From: Henriciella sp.
Lineage (GTDB): Bacteria; Pseudomonadota; Alphaproteobacteria; Caulobacterales; Hyphomonadaceae
NCBI GenBank assembly: GCA_012960415.1
Contig: DUBH01000079.1
Coordinates: forward strand, 13,530 to 55,083
Length of the DNA: 41,554 bases
Direction of reading: 5' to 3'
The notes under the pieces are model-generated. The model was not told the DNA's origin and did not search any database. It saw only the letters and a list, made by a program, of their open reading frames with translations. Positions 1 to 7,559 of this stretch are shown here, in pieces. The position numbers were made by a program, and so were the translations under genes. How positions within the stretch are numbered: the stretch's first letter is position 1; each line of letters begins with the position of its first letter.

Positions 1-317
1 ACGAGATCATTCAGCAGTTGCACTGCCTCGCCGGTATGCTCATCCTCGGTTTCGCGAAGTCGGCGGAAGCGTGGCACAAGGTCAGTATGGACTGCCTCAC
101 GGCGCAACAGGGCATTCACCGATACCCCATAATGGTTCGCAAGCGCCTGAAGCTCCTGAATGCGTACCCGCCTATCCCCCTTTTCAATCGAAACGAGAGT
201 GGGGCGAGACATGCCAATTACCTTGGCTGCTTCGTCCTGACGGATTTTTGCGCTTTCGCGGGCAAGGCGAAGGCGGCGACCAATCTCCTGTGCGGTCAGC
301 TCGTTTAGATCAGCCAT
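1..317 (-). CDS. XRE-family regulator, probably fused to ImmA/IrrE peptidase (3' end cut by window)
   Basis: The visible 105 residues read in from an ATG at 317 and run off the left edge. Residues about 10-65 are a Cro/C1-type helix-turn-helix (RQDEAAKVIGMSRPTLVSIE), followed by the usual NHYGVSVNALL tail. The following segment (LVPRFRRLRE, EAVQLLND) resembles the linker that precedes the ImmA/IrrE metallopeptidase domain in XRE-ImmA fusions. The HExxH site itself would lie outside the window, so that part is inference. The start is supported by GGGAGG at 323-328. The ATG overlaps the stop of the QueC-like gene by 8 bases, so the two are translationally coupled. It probably autoregulates the operon through the palindromes near 2294-2304. 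Confidence 0.75.
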   Translation of the reverse strand, partial: MADLNELTAQEIGRRLRLARESAKIRQDEAAKVIGMSRPTLVSIEKGDRRVRIQELQALANHYGVSVNALLRREAVHTDLVPRFRRLRETEDEHTGEAVQLLNDL

Positions 318-1692
318 GGCGACCTCCCTTCGTCCATATTTGCAGAAAACTCTCTTCGCCCTGGTCCTGCTCGAATGCTGCCCATTCTTTCGAATGTTGC
401 ACGAGCATGTCCCGAAGCTGGCTCGTCACGTCATCTACTGACGATCCCAGGGCTTCAGCGATTTGGAATGCGTGAGGCTTTAGCGCGGCATCTGGCGCAC
501 TGGCGAAATCGGCCAGTTGGTGCAGGTGCCGCGCGCCCATATAGCCGTAATCGTAAAGGGTGTTGGTGGCCCTGAAACTGTTTTGCTTCGACAGGGCATC
601 ACTAAATCGCGCGGCCCGCAAATCGGCAATGGCATACTTCTCGGGCGGCTCTTCAACGCCGGCGGCGTGCAAGCTCATCCGGCGCAATAGGCACGCCGCA
701 CATACGCCGCATTGGCGCAGTTCGCCCGCGACGCGAACATTGAACCGTTGTTGCCAGCAGGAGCGGGTATCAATCACCTGCTGGGGCCTTACCCCTGGCT
801 TTGCCAGAAACGCTGCGATGGTCTGGCCCTTGGTATGCCAGAGGTGCGGTTGTTCATAGGTCAGGTCGATACCAAGCAACGCCTTTATGAAGCGCTCCAT
901 CTTTCTGAAGAAAGTCGGGTGGTTCCGATAATCTGGATAGATGTTGAGCAGGGGAAGCAATACAGGCCCCAAAGCGCCCTGACCACTTTCTGGCACAATG
1001 ATCCGGCTGACATTTGACAGTTGCGAGGCGATTGCAGTCACCGCCGCAAATTTGAAACCGCGCGAACGGGCGCTGTTCTCGGCATTCGGCTTCACCTTTA
1101 CATCAAAGGGAAGGCGGTCGAACGGCCGCTCATCCTCGCGGAGGCGTTGTTTGAATTTCGAAACCCGCACGCTCACGGCATTGTCGTTCTCATTGTAGAG
1201 ACCGGAGACACTTAGCGAGTCCAAGCCTTCACTGTACGCAATGGCGAACGCCTTTTGCTGTTTCGGGAAGAGCGGGCCTTGTCGTGGCTTACTTGTTGCC
1301 GCGCCCTGATGGCGCACAAAGCTAAAGCGCCACGCGTCACCAGTCAGGTGGCTCAGGGTATCGGAAAGACTTTGCTTAACAGCTGCATCTTGCCAGGTCG
1401 CGAGCTCAATCACGGGCACAGTCACATGAAAGTGCCGTGCCCAATGTGCATTGCCGCGTCCCCACCGACGATCGGCAAATTCGACGGCCGCGCAGACAAT
1501 CAGCAGGTCGTGGTGGATATTGCTCCAGCCCTCATGACAGTAGCTGTCAAAGATGTCCTTATCGCACTTAATCTCTGAGCCGATGGTCGCATAAATGCGC
1601 CCCTTAGCGCCTCGACGCGGAGTCGCTTGCCCCGCTTCAAGAATTGTTAGGTCACGCTCAGAAATCTTAGAAAAATCACTCATTACAATCAC
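310..1692 (-). CDS. QueC-like / QatC-like ATP-dependent enzyme
   Basis: This 460-aa protein belongs to the QueC (7-cyano-7-deazaguanine synthase) superfamily, in the form found in defence loci such as QatC. A PP-loop-like motif AIAYSEGLDSL lies at residues 150-160, with Glu155 where SGGxDS has its second Gly. IIVPESGQGALG (231-242) and NHP (257-259) resemble the PENG and THP motifs of that subgroup. C312 (TRSCW) with C328, C331 and C334 (QCGVCAACLLR) gives the Cys4 zinc site of QueC. It is about twice the length of housekeeping QueC (about 230 aa), because of a roughly 145-residue N-terminal extension. No queD, queE or queF is nearby, which argues against queuosine synthesis. The start is GTG at 1692, giving a 4-base overlap with the upstream stop, or ATG at 1683. 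Nucleotide, substrate and product are unknown. Confidence 0.8.
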   Translation of the reverse strand: MIVMSDFSKISERDLTILEAGQATPRRGAKGRIYATIGSEIKCDKDIFDSYCHEGWSNIHHDLLIVCAAVEFADRRWGRGNAHWARHFHVTVPVIELATWQDAAVKQSLSDTLSHLTGDAWRFSFVRHQGAATSKPRQGPLFPKQQKAFAIAYSEGLDSLSVSGLYNENDNAVSVRVSKFKQRLREDERPFDRLPFDVKVKPNAENSARSRGFKFAAVTAIASQLSNVSRIIVPESGQGALGPVLLPLLNIYPDYRNHPTFFRKMERFIKALLGIDLTYEQPHLWHTKGQTIAAFLAKPGVRPQQVIDTRSCWQQRFNVRVAGELRQCGVCAACLLRRMSLHAAGVEEPPEKYAIADLRAARFSDALSKQNSFRATNTLYDYGYMGARHLHQLADFASAPDAALKPHAFQIAEALGSSVDDVTSQLRDMLVQHSKEWAAFEQDQGEESFLQIWTKGGRHG

Positions 1693-2258
1693 AGTATTGG
1701 GTCATCGAGACCGGTTCTTTTTTTGGCGTCCTTCTTGAACGCATTTTTGTCGCAGCTTTTCACAGCATCCTGAATGCGCGCACGGTCGAGGCTCTTGATT
1801 ACTTGGTTCGAGCCTTCAATGAGTCGTTCGAGCTGGTCTTTATGCATCGGGCCTTCCCGGTGCGCCTCATAGCCAGCTTCCTGAATACGGGTGAGCGTCT
1901 TGCCGATATTGGTTTCGACACATGCGTCCAAGGCCTTGTCGATAGCATCGCGAGAGCTATCGCCCTCGTGCAGCCTCATGGCGACTTCACGGTGGAGGTC
2001 ATCCGAAAATTCCGACTTGTCGTACTTTTCGAAGATGCCCTTGATCGATCCCTTCGGGTCAAGATCGAGCTGCCCGTCATCACCATAGCTTTGCAGGTCG
2101 CGGATCAGTCCTTCGTTTTCTGACAGGATGCCGTTTACGATGGCATGGCTGCCAAGAGCGCAACGAGTGTCATGATCTTCAGCCTCATTCTGCACAGCTT
2201 CCGCAAACCGCCTTGAGCGGCTGTCGAGCTTCAAATTTTTGAATGGGCCATCGGTCAT
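1689..2258 (-). CDS. Hypothetical protein, first gene of QueC-like operon
   Basis: I do not recognise this 189-aa protein. It is soluble, charged and apparently helical, with no signal peptide or membrane segment. Its N-terminus is MTDGPFKNLKLDSRSRRF and its C-terminus is lysine-rich (NAFKKDAKKR). It has two cysteines in the middle and C-terminal thirds (DACVET, KSCDKN). The start is secure: a strong AAGGAGG lies just upstream of the ATG at 2258. It is the promoter-proximal gene of the operon and its stop overlaps the QueC-like start by 4 bases. That coupling suggests the two proteins work together, for example as enzyme and protein partner or substrate, but nothing in the sequence proves it. 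It does not look like QatA, QatB or QatD. Confidence 0.75.
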   Translation of the reverse strand: MTDGPFKNLKLDSRSRRFAEAVQNEAEDHDTRCALGSHAIVNGILSENEGLIRDLQSYGDDGQLDLDPKGSIKGIFEKYDKSEFSDDLHREVAMRLHEGDSSRDAIDKALDACVETNIGKTLTRIQEAGYEAHREGPMHKDQLERLIEGSNQVIKSLDRARIQDAVKSCDKNAFKKDAKKRTGLDDPIL

Positions 2259-2293
2259 TTTAACCTCCTTGATGCCACATTCTCACAAAAAGC

Positions 2294-2336
2294 TGACATT
2301 GTCAATAAATATAAGTCCAAAACTGACATATTGTTA
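2294..2336. promoter_or_regulatory. Candidate operators upstream of QueC-like operon
   Basis: TGACATTGTCA at 2294-2304 is a perfect 5-bp-arm palindrome. A weaker copy, TGACATATTGTTA, starts at 2324. CTGACAT recurs 30 bp apart (2293 and 2323). The AT-rich stretch between them could hold the minus-strand promoter, for example TATATTTAT. Placement just ahead of an operon encoding an XRE regulator suggests autorepression, which is inference. Confidence 0.45.
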
Positions 2337-2438
2337 TGCGCAGCCTTTGCCCTTTAAAAAGTTTAAGAAAGCTCCGTTGAAAACGGATATTTTCGCTTAT
2401 TTTTAAAGAGAGGACTGGAGTAATCTTTGAATTTTATC

Positions 2439-2469
2439 TATAATATCCGTTATGAGCGGAGATAACGGA
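2439..2469 (+). promoter_or_regulatory. abiE promoter -10 and inverted repeat over the start codon
   Basis: A consensus TATAAT lies at 2439-2444, only 7 bases before the abiEi ATG at 2452. Transcription would therefore begin at or next to the start codon, giving a leaderless or nearly leaderless mRNA. The inverted repeat TCCGTTAT (2446-2453) and ATAACGGA (2462-2469), with an 8-base spacer, covers the start. AbiEi antitoxins are known to repress their own operon by binding inverted repeats, so this is the likely operator. No good -35 box or Shine-Dalgarno is seen. Confidence 0.5.
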
Positions 2470-3273
2470 CATAAGATAAAGAGCGTGCTTGATGCTATTC
2501 CGCCTGGGGCGCTCGTGGATTCCAAGTGGATGAGTAGGCATCAAATAGCAGACTCACTGTACCATGACTACGTACAACGTGGCTGGTTTGTCCGTCTAGC
2601 TCATGGGCTTCTTTTGAGACCTAATACCGAGTTTGATGCGAGCAAGCCGCTTGATTGGCAAGTTGTCGTTGCTTCTATGAATATGATCATGGAGATCAAT
2701 TTCCATGTAGGTGGCATAACGGCCCTAAATCAAAGTAGTCACGGACATTATCTGCCTTTGGGCGGCACGGAGCATGTGGCGCTATACGCCGAAAAGCTTC
2801 CAGGCTGGTTGTCCAAAATCAATGCAAACGCCAAATTTGAGTCACGATCACTAAAGCTTTTCAACGATCCGTATCTGGGCGTTGAGCCACTGAAGAGCAG
2901 TGGCCTCAGTTTCGGTGGAGAGGCATCCTTTCCGGTATCAAGCCCGGAGCGCGCGATCTTGGAGGCGCTCGATGAATTGCCGGAAGGTGCAGGATTTGAT
3001 CAGCTCGATATGGTGTTCCAGGGGCTTGCGAGCCTGAGTCCGCGCAAGCTCATGGCTCTTCTATCAAACTGCCGGAAGGTGAAGGTTATCCGCTTGTTCT
3101 TCGTGTTCGCGGATCGCCATGGCCATGCTTGGCTGAAACATCTCGACAAGAGCAAACTTGATTTCGGCAAAGGCGATCGTCAGTTGGTTAAAGGCGGCAA
3201 AATACACCCAACCTATCGGATAACGGTGCCGACCGAGTTTGTGACCACTGGGCAAGAGAGTGATGATGCGTGA
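2452..3273 (+). CDS. abiEi: AbiEi-family antitoxin / transcriptional repressor (type IV TA)
   Basis: This 273-aa protein resembles AbiEi antitoxins. It has an N-terminal winged-helix-like region with WMSRHQIADSLYHDYVQRGW and a VRLAHGLLLRP segment (residues about 25-62). The larger C-terminal domain has the family-like SSPERAILEALDELP (about 163-177). In type IV systems AbiEi represses the operon and counteracts AbiEii without a stable complex. The neighbour is AbiEii, overlapping by 8-14 bases, which is the standard arrangement. The start at 2452 is the first ATG after the TATAAT box; no ribosome-binding site precedes it. Base composition is lower in GC than the core genes to the right, consistent with acquisition by transfer. 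Confidence 0.85.
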   Translation: MSGDNGHKIKSVLDAIPPGALVDSKWMSRHQIADSLYHDYVQRGWFVRLAHGLLLRPNTEFDASKPLDWQVVVASMNMIMEINFHVGGITALNQSSHGHYLPLGGTEHVALYAEKLPGWLSKINANAKFESRSLKLFNDPYLGVEPLKSSGLSFGGEASFPVSSPERAILEALDELPEGAGFDQLDMVFQGLASLSPRKLMALLSNCRKVKVIRLFFVFADRHGHAWLKHLDKSKLDFGKGDRQLVKGGKIHPTYRITVPTEFVTTGQESDDA

Positions 3274-4180
3274 ACGCTACGCCGCCCAGGTCCGGTTATT
3301 GGTTCGCCTCATCCCCTTTGTGGCGGAAGAAGTAGATTTCGCCCTTAAGGGCGGTACGGCGATCAACCTCTTTTATCGCGAACTACCGCGCTATTCCGTC
3401 GATATTGATCTCATTTATCTACCGATCGAAGACCGTGCTAGGAGCCTAGCGACAATCGCATCTGGGTTGGGGCGGTTAGCGAAGAAGATCGAAAAGAGCG
3501 TTGCTGGTGCCCGCGCAACCATCGTGTCTGGCGGCGGCAATCAGGAAACGCGTATCATTGTGCAGACTCCAGAAGCTCAGGTGAAGATCGAGGTATCACC
3601 TGTCATGCGCGGCACATTGTTTCCACCAAAGCCGATGATGGTACATGCGTCAGTCGAAGAAGCGTTTGGATTTGCAGAAATGCCTGTAATCGATTTCGAA
3701 GAGCTGTTCGCAGGTAAGATCATTGCGGCACTTGATCGCTCTCACCCCCGCGATCTTTTTGACGTCCATCATCTTCTTCATGGCGAGGGAATATCAGACG
3801 CGCTCTTTCAAGCAACGCTGATCTATCTAATCAGCTCGAACAGGCCTATTCATGAATTACTCGATCCTGGTCAGATTGATCTCGGTGATATCTACGCCCG
3901 AGAATTCGAAGGGATGACCGCCAAGCCGCTGCCGTTAGAAACTCTCTATGAGGCACGCGATAGGTTGGTTTCTGAGCTACGCCGCAAATTGACTGGCGAT
4001 GCGGCCGCCTTTCTTGAAAGCGTTCACAATTGCGAACCAGATTTTGAGCTTATCGGCCTGTCCCAAGCCGCTGACTTGCCAGCCGTGCGCTGGAAGCTGC
4101 TCAATCTGGAGAAGTTCAAAACAAATGATCCAGAGCGCCATGCTGAACAGCTTCAGGAGTTGAAAGCGTTATTCTCATAG
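3266..4180 (+). CDS. abiEii: AbiEii/AbiGii-family nucleotidyltransferase toxin
   Basis: This is a DNA polymerase beta-like nucleotidyltransferase toxin of the type IV AbiE system. Numbered from the ATG at 3266, FALKGGTAINLF (residues about 26-37) is the GG-containing motif. RYSVDIDLIYLP (about 42-53) supplies the metal-binding Asp46 and Asp48. VKIEVSPVMRG and LFAGKIIAALDRSHPRDLFD are the conserved later motifs; the second contains the invariant K and the RDxxD-like segment. About 304 aa is the usual length and no domain is missing, so the toxin looks intact. GTG 3260 and ATG 3263 are alternative starts. I prefer 3266 because family members begin MRExY and AGAGAG lies just upstream. It overlaps the abiEi stop. 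Confidence 0.9.
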   Translation: MRERYAAQVRLLVRLIPFVAEEVDFALKGGTAINLFYRELPRYSVDIDLIYLPIEDRARSLATIASGLGRLAKKIEKSVAGARATIVSGGGNQETRIIVQTPEAQVKIEVSPVMRGTLFPPKPMMVHASVEEAFGFAEMPVIDFEELFAGKIIAALDRSHPRDLFDVHHLLHGEGISDALFQATLIYLISSNRPIHELLDPGQIDLGDIYAREFEGMTAKPLPLETLYEARDRLVSELRRKLTGDAAAFLESVHNCEPDFELIGLSQAADLPAVRWKLLNLEKFKTNDPERHAEQLQELKALFS

Positions 4181-4189
4181 GCGCACTGA

Positions 4190-5455
4190 TTACCGTTCCC
4201 GTTCCAGATTTCGCGACGATCGTGATTTCGCAGAGCGTTGTAGATGCTTGCGCATTTGCTCGTATCTGCGCTGCTCATCAGTAAGAGTAAGTTTCAAATC
4301 GGCCTGACGTCGATGCTGTTGCTTCTGTTCGTGGTTCAGTTCGCGGCGTTGGTCCAAGTGCTCAAAGATAAGCGCATCCAATTCGGAACGGTCGCGAACC
4401 CGGCATTGCCAAGCCTCAAATTCATTTTGCTTTTTAAGCCTACGCGTTTCGCCCCGCAGCATGTCCCAAATACCAGCGATGCCGGAGCGATAGCGGTCTT
4501 GCCGCCTTTTGGCTTCAATCAACGTGCGCTTGCGGTGCTGCTCTTGCAGCGCCTTCCTCTCCGCACTCTGCAAGCGGACAAGCTCTTTCCGTTGTTTGTC
4601 CAGAGCTTTACGTTCCAATCTCGCTTTGGCGCGCCGTTCAGCTTCCAGGCGTTGCATAGCCGGTGTCATGGCCAATGCGATCTCTGCTTTAGCCGCTTCG
4701 ACGCTCTTTAGAGGGGCAGAAGGTCCGACCTTTTCGCGAACGGCTTTCGTTTTGATACCAAGCCACTTGGGAAGTGAATAAATCTCGCACTCCCGATCTA
4801 GGACAACAACGCCGCGTCGGTCGCCCTTGGCGAGGGTGAAACCCCTTTCTTCGAGCGCTTGCACCAATGCCGACTTGGAGTCGGAAATTGCCCAGGCATC
4901 TTGCAGCGCTGATTTTATCGCTCGCGGGTCCTTCCCAATGCGCCGAGCCTGTTGCCATTCGGCGAGTGAGAAATTCTTCGGATCACGGGCGTCGCGATCA
5001 ATGAGGCCGGTGGGCAACTCCCAACCATGCTCTCTGTAGATTTCGCGGGATACGTCTCGCAGCTTTCTGTGCGAATGAGAAAGCTGGATCGCTTTCATGT
5101 TGATTGTATCGATCCGGCTCCACACAGCATGAGCATGACGACGCCCATTCTTTTCATGAAAGACGATGGCGCGAGGCTGGCCTTCCAGCCCAAGCTTTTT
5201 CTCGACTTTATCGATCGCGGCCTCAAACTCAGAAACCGCCACCAATTCCTTGTCGGGTGGATTCAGGCTCAGCGAAAACAAGAACTGTTTGCAACGCGTG
5301 CCCTTACTGATCGCCTGTGCTTCTCCAAAAGCGCCCATCAGGTCATCGGCGACGAAACCACGAAGCTCATAAAGCTCAATGTGATCGTTTTCTTCTTTCA
5401 TGAGGTGTACGGCCAGGTCTTTCGCGCCGCCGCGTTGATTGCCATTGAGGATCAT
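4190..5455 (-). CDS. Relaxase / mobilization nuclease (VirD2/MobA-like)
   Basis: This 421-aa protein is predicted to nick oriT and pilot the transferred strand. The N-terminal half is the relaxase domain. Its three-histidine metal site is seen as H100-x6-H107-x-H109 (IVFHEKNGRRHAHAVWSRID). Y29 is a candidate active-site tyrosine. From about residue 265 to the end the protein is highly charged, rich in Arg, Lys, Glu and Gln, and likely coiled-coil (for example RLEAERRAKARLERK). Its ATG overlaps the mobC stop by 4 bases (ATGA), so the pair is an operon. No coupling protein or type IV secretion gene is in the window, so the element would be mobilizable rather than self-transmissible. It is convergent with abiEii, 9 bases apart. 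Confidence 0.85.
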   Translation of the reverse strand: MILNGNQRGGAKDLAVHLMKEENDHIELYELRGFVADDLMGAFGEAQAISKGTRCKQFLFSLSLNPPDKELVAVSEFEAAIDKVEKKLGLEGQPRAIVFHEKNGRRHAHAVWSRIDTINMKAIQLSHSHRKLRDVSREIYREHGWELPTGLIDRDARDPKNFSLAEWQQARRIGKDPRAIKSALQDAWAISDSKSALVQALEERGFTLAKGDRRGVVVLDRECEIYSLPKWLGIKTKAVREKVGPSAPLKSVEAAKAEIALAMTPAMQRLEAERRAKARLERKALDKQRKELVRLQSAERKALQEQHRKRTLIEAKRRQDRYRSGIAGIWDMLRGETRRLKKQNEFEAWQCRVRDRSELDALIFEHLDQRRELNHEQKQQHRRQADLKLTLTDEQRRYEQMRKHLQRSAKSRSSRNLERER

Positions 5456-5895
5456 GACGGCCCCTCAGTGCCCGTCCGAAGCGCCCTCATGAGTTCGTCG
5501 CGCATGGTCTGTATATCAGCGCATGCGCCTGCCAGTTCAGCTTCAAGGTCAGGCCCCAAAGGCAGGGTCCCGTTGTTGATGCCTTTTGCAATCTGGTTGA
5601 GGTTGGAGGCGAGCCGTGAATTGCCCAAGATGCTCAGCGCTCTGGCTAGAGCTATACGGTCAACAGTCGGCCTACGTTGGCGTGACATTCGCGGCTCTGC
5701 ATCATCACCGAACAGGCGCTTTCTGATGTACGCACCGAGCGACTTGCCATTGGCCATGTGTTCCAGCTTTGCGCGCTCTCCAACGGTCAAACGCAGGGAG
5801 AATGGCGGTGCGGGCTTGGATTTGTCTTGTTGCGCCGCAGCGGTCTTGAAATGGGCGCTAACGCCCATCTTTGCTGCTTTCTCAAGGCCGCTCAT
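5452..5895 (-). CDS. mobC: MobC-like relaxosome accessory protein
   Basis: This 147-aa protein has the MobC layout. A basic DNA-binding N-terminal half includes a ribbon-helix-helix-like stretch (PFSLRLTVGERAKLEHMA, about 31-48) and SLGAYIRKRLFG. It is followed by the family signature LGNSRLASNLNQIAKGIN (about 90-107). MobC proteins help open oriT for the relaxase. It precedes and overlaps the relaxase gene. Its own ATG overlaps the stop of a short upstream reading frame in the same ATGA manner. Almost no space remains on its upstream side before resident genes, so the usual oriT/promoter region is missing here. Confidence 0.8.
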   Translation of the reverse strand: MSGLEKAAKMGVSAHFKTAAAQQDKSKPAPPFSLRLTVGERAKLEHMANGKSLGAYIRKRLFGDDAEPRMSRQRRPTVDRIALARALSILGNSRLASNLNQIAKGINNGTLPLGPDLEAELAGACADIQTMRDELMRALRTGTEGPS

Positions 5896-6020
5896 AACTG
5901 CGGCCCCTTTGGCTTTTGAGAGATAGCCTTGAAGTCTATCTCAGAGTGTTTGAGTTGGTGCTCCCAGTCCTGTAATGTTTCAAATAGCGCGTTCGAAGAA
6001 TTTCCTTCAAGGCGCGCCAT
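5892..6020 (-). CDS. Short 42-aa ORF or C-terminal stub upstream of mobC
   Basis: A 42-codon frame starts at ATG 6020 (MARLEGNSSNALF) and ends KAISQKPKGPQL. Its TGA overlaps the mobC ATG, an arrangement typical of coupled mob genes, so the frame is probably meaningful. No Shine-Dalgarno is visible. An in-frame stop lies 9 bases upstream of the ATG, and the next resident gene ends at 6037. It may be the truncated C-terminus of a longer mob-operon protein cut at the island junction, or a genuine small protein. I do not recognise its family. Confidence 0.4.
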   Translation of the reverse strand: MARLEGNSSNALFETLQDWEHQLKHSEIDFKAISQKPKGPQL

Positions 6021-6036
6021 TCCATTTCAGACAAGA

Positions 6037-6561
6037 CTACCGCGTGACGGTGTCCCGCTTCATGGGCGCCAGTTTCGCGAGGAAGCGGTTCTGCATGCGG
6101 AAGGGCACGCCTTCCTCATTCATCGCGGCCTGGAGGATCTCCACCACCGCAGCAAACTCGGCCGTGGTGACGCCATGGTCACGGTGAACGTCTTTCATGT
6201 CCCGGCCGGTATAGTCGCAGCCGCCACCGAGAATATAGCAGAACTGCTCATTCAGGGTGCGGGTCAGGCGGACCCAGTCGGACGCGGCAAAGATTCTCTC
6301 TGTGCGAGGATCGGTGCGCACGCCCTCAACAAAGCTGTCGACAATGCGCGCGATGCCTTCGCGTCCATTGAACGCGGCGAGCACGCTCGGGTCTGAAATC
6401 GGGTCTGCGCCGGCATTCTCATTGGAGATTTCATAAGGGTCTACATAAAGCTCGCCTTCACGCATGTGCGGCGGCACTGAGTCTCCCTCATTGAGGGGCT
6501 GGGCGACTGCAGGACCAGCCAGAAGGATGATGAGTGCGACGGAGGCTGAGAAATTACGCAT
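6037..6561 (-). CDS. Secreted group I truncated haemoglobin
   Basis: This 174-aa protein has a signal peptide (residues 1-20, cleavage near AVA-QP), so the haem domain should act in the periplasm. Residues about 64-165 are a 2/2 (truncated) globin: FNGREGIARIVDSFVEG, then EQFCYILGGG (105-114), then YTGRDMKDVH with His126 as the likely proximal ligand. Truncated haemoglobins bind O2 or NO or deliver haem; a sequence cannot tell which. It lies 3 bases downstream of the DUF3034 gene on the same strand, forming an operon. Its stop is close to the island junction, so the element may have inserted just beyond this gene. Confidence 0.85.
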   Translation of the reverse strand: MRNFSASVALIILLAGPAVAQPLNEGDSVPPHMREGELYVDPYEISNENAGADPISDPSVLAAFNGREGIARIVDSFVEGVRTDPRTERIFAASDWVRLTRTLNEQFCYILGGGCDYTGRDMKDVHRDHGVTTAEFAAVVEILQAAMNEEGVPFRMQNRFLAKLAPMKRDTVTR

Positions 6562-6564
6562 GGG

Positions 6565-7470
6565 CTAGAATCCCAGTTGAAGTGAAAGATAGAGGCCGCG
6601 CTGGTCTTCAAAGGTCGCGATCGACCCGAGGTCGGCATAGGCCGCGGTGAGGGTGACATTCTTGTTCAGTGCATAGGCTGCGAAGACATCAAACCAGTCA
6701 TCTTCCTGCGCAAAGGCGAGATTGTCCGGTTTCATACGGTATTCCCCGCCAATGACGAGGCGCCGCGAAAGCATGTATGCCACAGAGACTTCAGGCTGGA
6801 GCTGATGGTCCTCCTGGCCGCCAAAGCCCAGAAGGCCATTCTGGTTGGCGTCGGTATAACGCAGCGTCGCGTTCAGAAGCAGGCTTTGCGCCAGCAGAAG
6901 CTTCGTCGCGCTGGCATAGACTTCGACGCCTTCATCATCCTCGGCGCCGAGCGCTCCAAGAAGCGGGCCGTGATCGGCAGACTTGTAGAGCGCGCCCACA
7001 GCGATCTGCGGCAGCCATTTGTCCTGGTCATAGACCGCATCGCCAGCAACGCGCAGCTTTGCGCCGACAATGTCCTGATTGAACGTGAACCCGTCGCCGA
7101 TGCCGAGCGCCGCGCCGGTACTGCCAGTATCGAATTCCTGGCGCGAATAGCTGATCTCGAGCCGGTTATAGAAGCCAGCCGCGGCGCCGTAAGACTGAAA
7201 GTTGTAATCGGGCAGATCGAGATAGGTATAGTGGGCTGTGCCACCCATGCCGCGATCGGTGGAATTGCCGGCAATGACCGCCCAGGGCGTGATGCCGCCA
7301 CCTGCGGCGCCGTCGACGCTGGTCACACCGCGGGTGAGCAGCAGCTTTCCGCCTGTTTCGAAATCCAGAATGTCAGCGTGTGCTGCTGAAACTGGAATCC
7401 CGAGGAAAACGCCCGCTGCCAAGGCCGCGCGAAGCGGCATGATTACGCTTTTGCGAAGTCGTGAAAGCAT
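6565..7470 (-). CDS. DUF3034-family outer-membrane beta-barrel protein
   Basis: From the ATG at 7470 the protein is 301 aa, with a signal peptide of about 30 residues ending in AAHA. The rest is typical of an outer-membrane barrel: alternating short beta-strand-like segments, many aromatic girdle residues, and a terminal aromatic (LYLSLQLGF). It matches the DUF3034 pattern I know, including the N-terminal GGKLLLTRGVTSVDGAAGGG region. I prefer 7470 over 7488 because AGGGA lies 8 bases upstream of 7470 and none precedes 7488. It is first in an operon with the truncated haemoglobin and divergent from the cupredoxin-EAL pair. Function is unknown; a pore or sensor partner is possible. Confidence 0.8.
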   Translation of the reverse strand: MLSRLRKSVIMPLRAALAAGVFLGIPVSAAHADILDFETGGKLLLTRGVTSVDGAAGGGITPWAVIAGNSTDRGMGGTAHYTYLDLPDYNFQSYGAAAGFYNRLEISYSRQEFDTGSTGAALGIGDGFTFNQDIVGAKLRVAGDAVYDQDKWLPQIAVGALYKSADHGPLLGALGAEDDEGVEVYASATKLLLAQSLLLNATLRYTDANQNGLLGFGGQEDHQLQPEVSVAYMLSRRLVIGGEYRMKPDNLAFAQEDDWFDVFAAYALNKNVTLTAAYADLGSIATFEDQRGLYLSLQLGF

Positions 7471-7559
7471 AAACTTGTCCCTGATCATTTTTTGTCGGTG
7501 ACAAGAAATAGCGGCCGATAATTAATAGATGTGTAAATAACATTGTATAGAAAATACGA

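Noticed and set aside
310-1692. Housekeeping queC for queuosine synthesis
   Set aside because: The protein is about twice as long, has an altered PP-loop, and lacks queD/queE/queF neighbours, while sharing motifs with defence-type QueC proteins.
5027-5926. Antisense 299-codon frame across relaxase and mobC
   Set aside because: Both minus-strand genes have clear family motifs and the plus-strand frame has none.
1-6036. Integrase or transposase of the island
   Set aside because: None is visible; it may lie left of the window, so the element type remains an inference.
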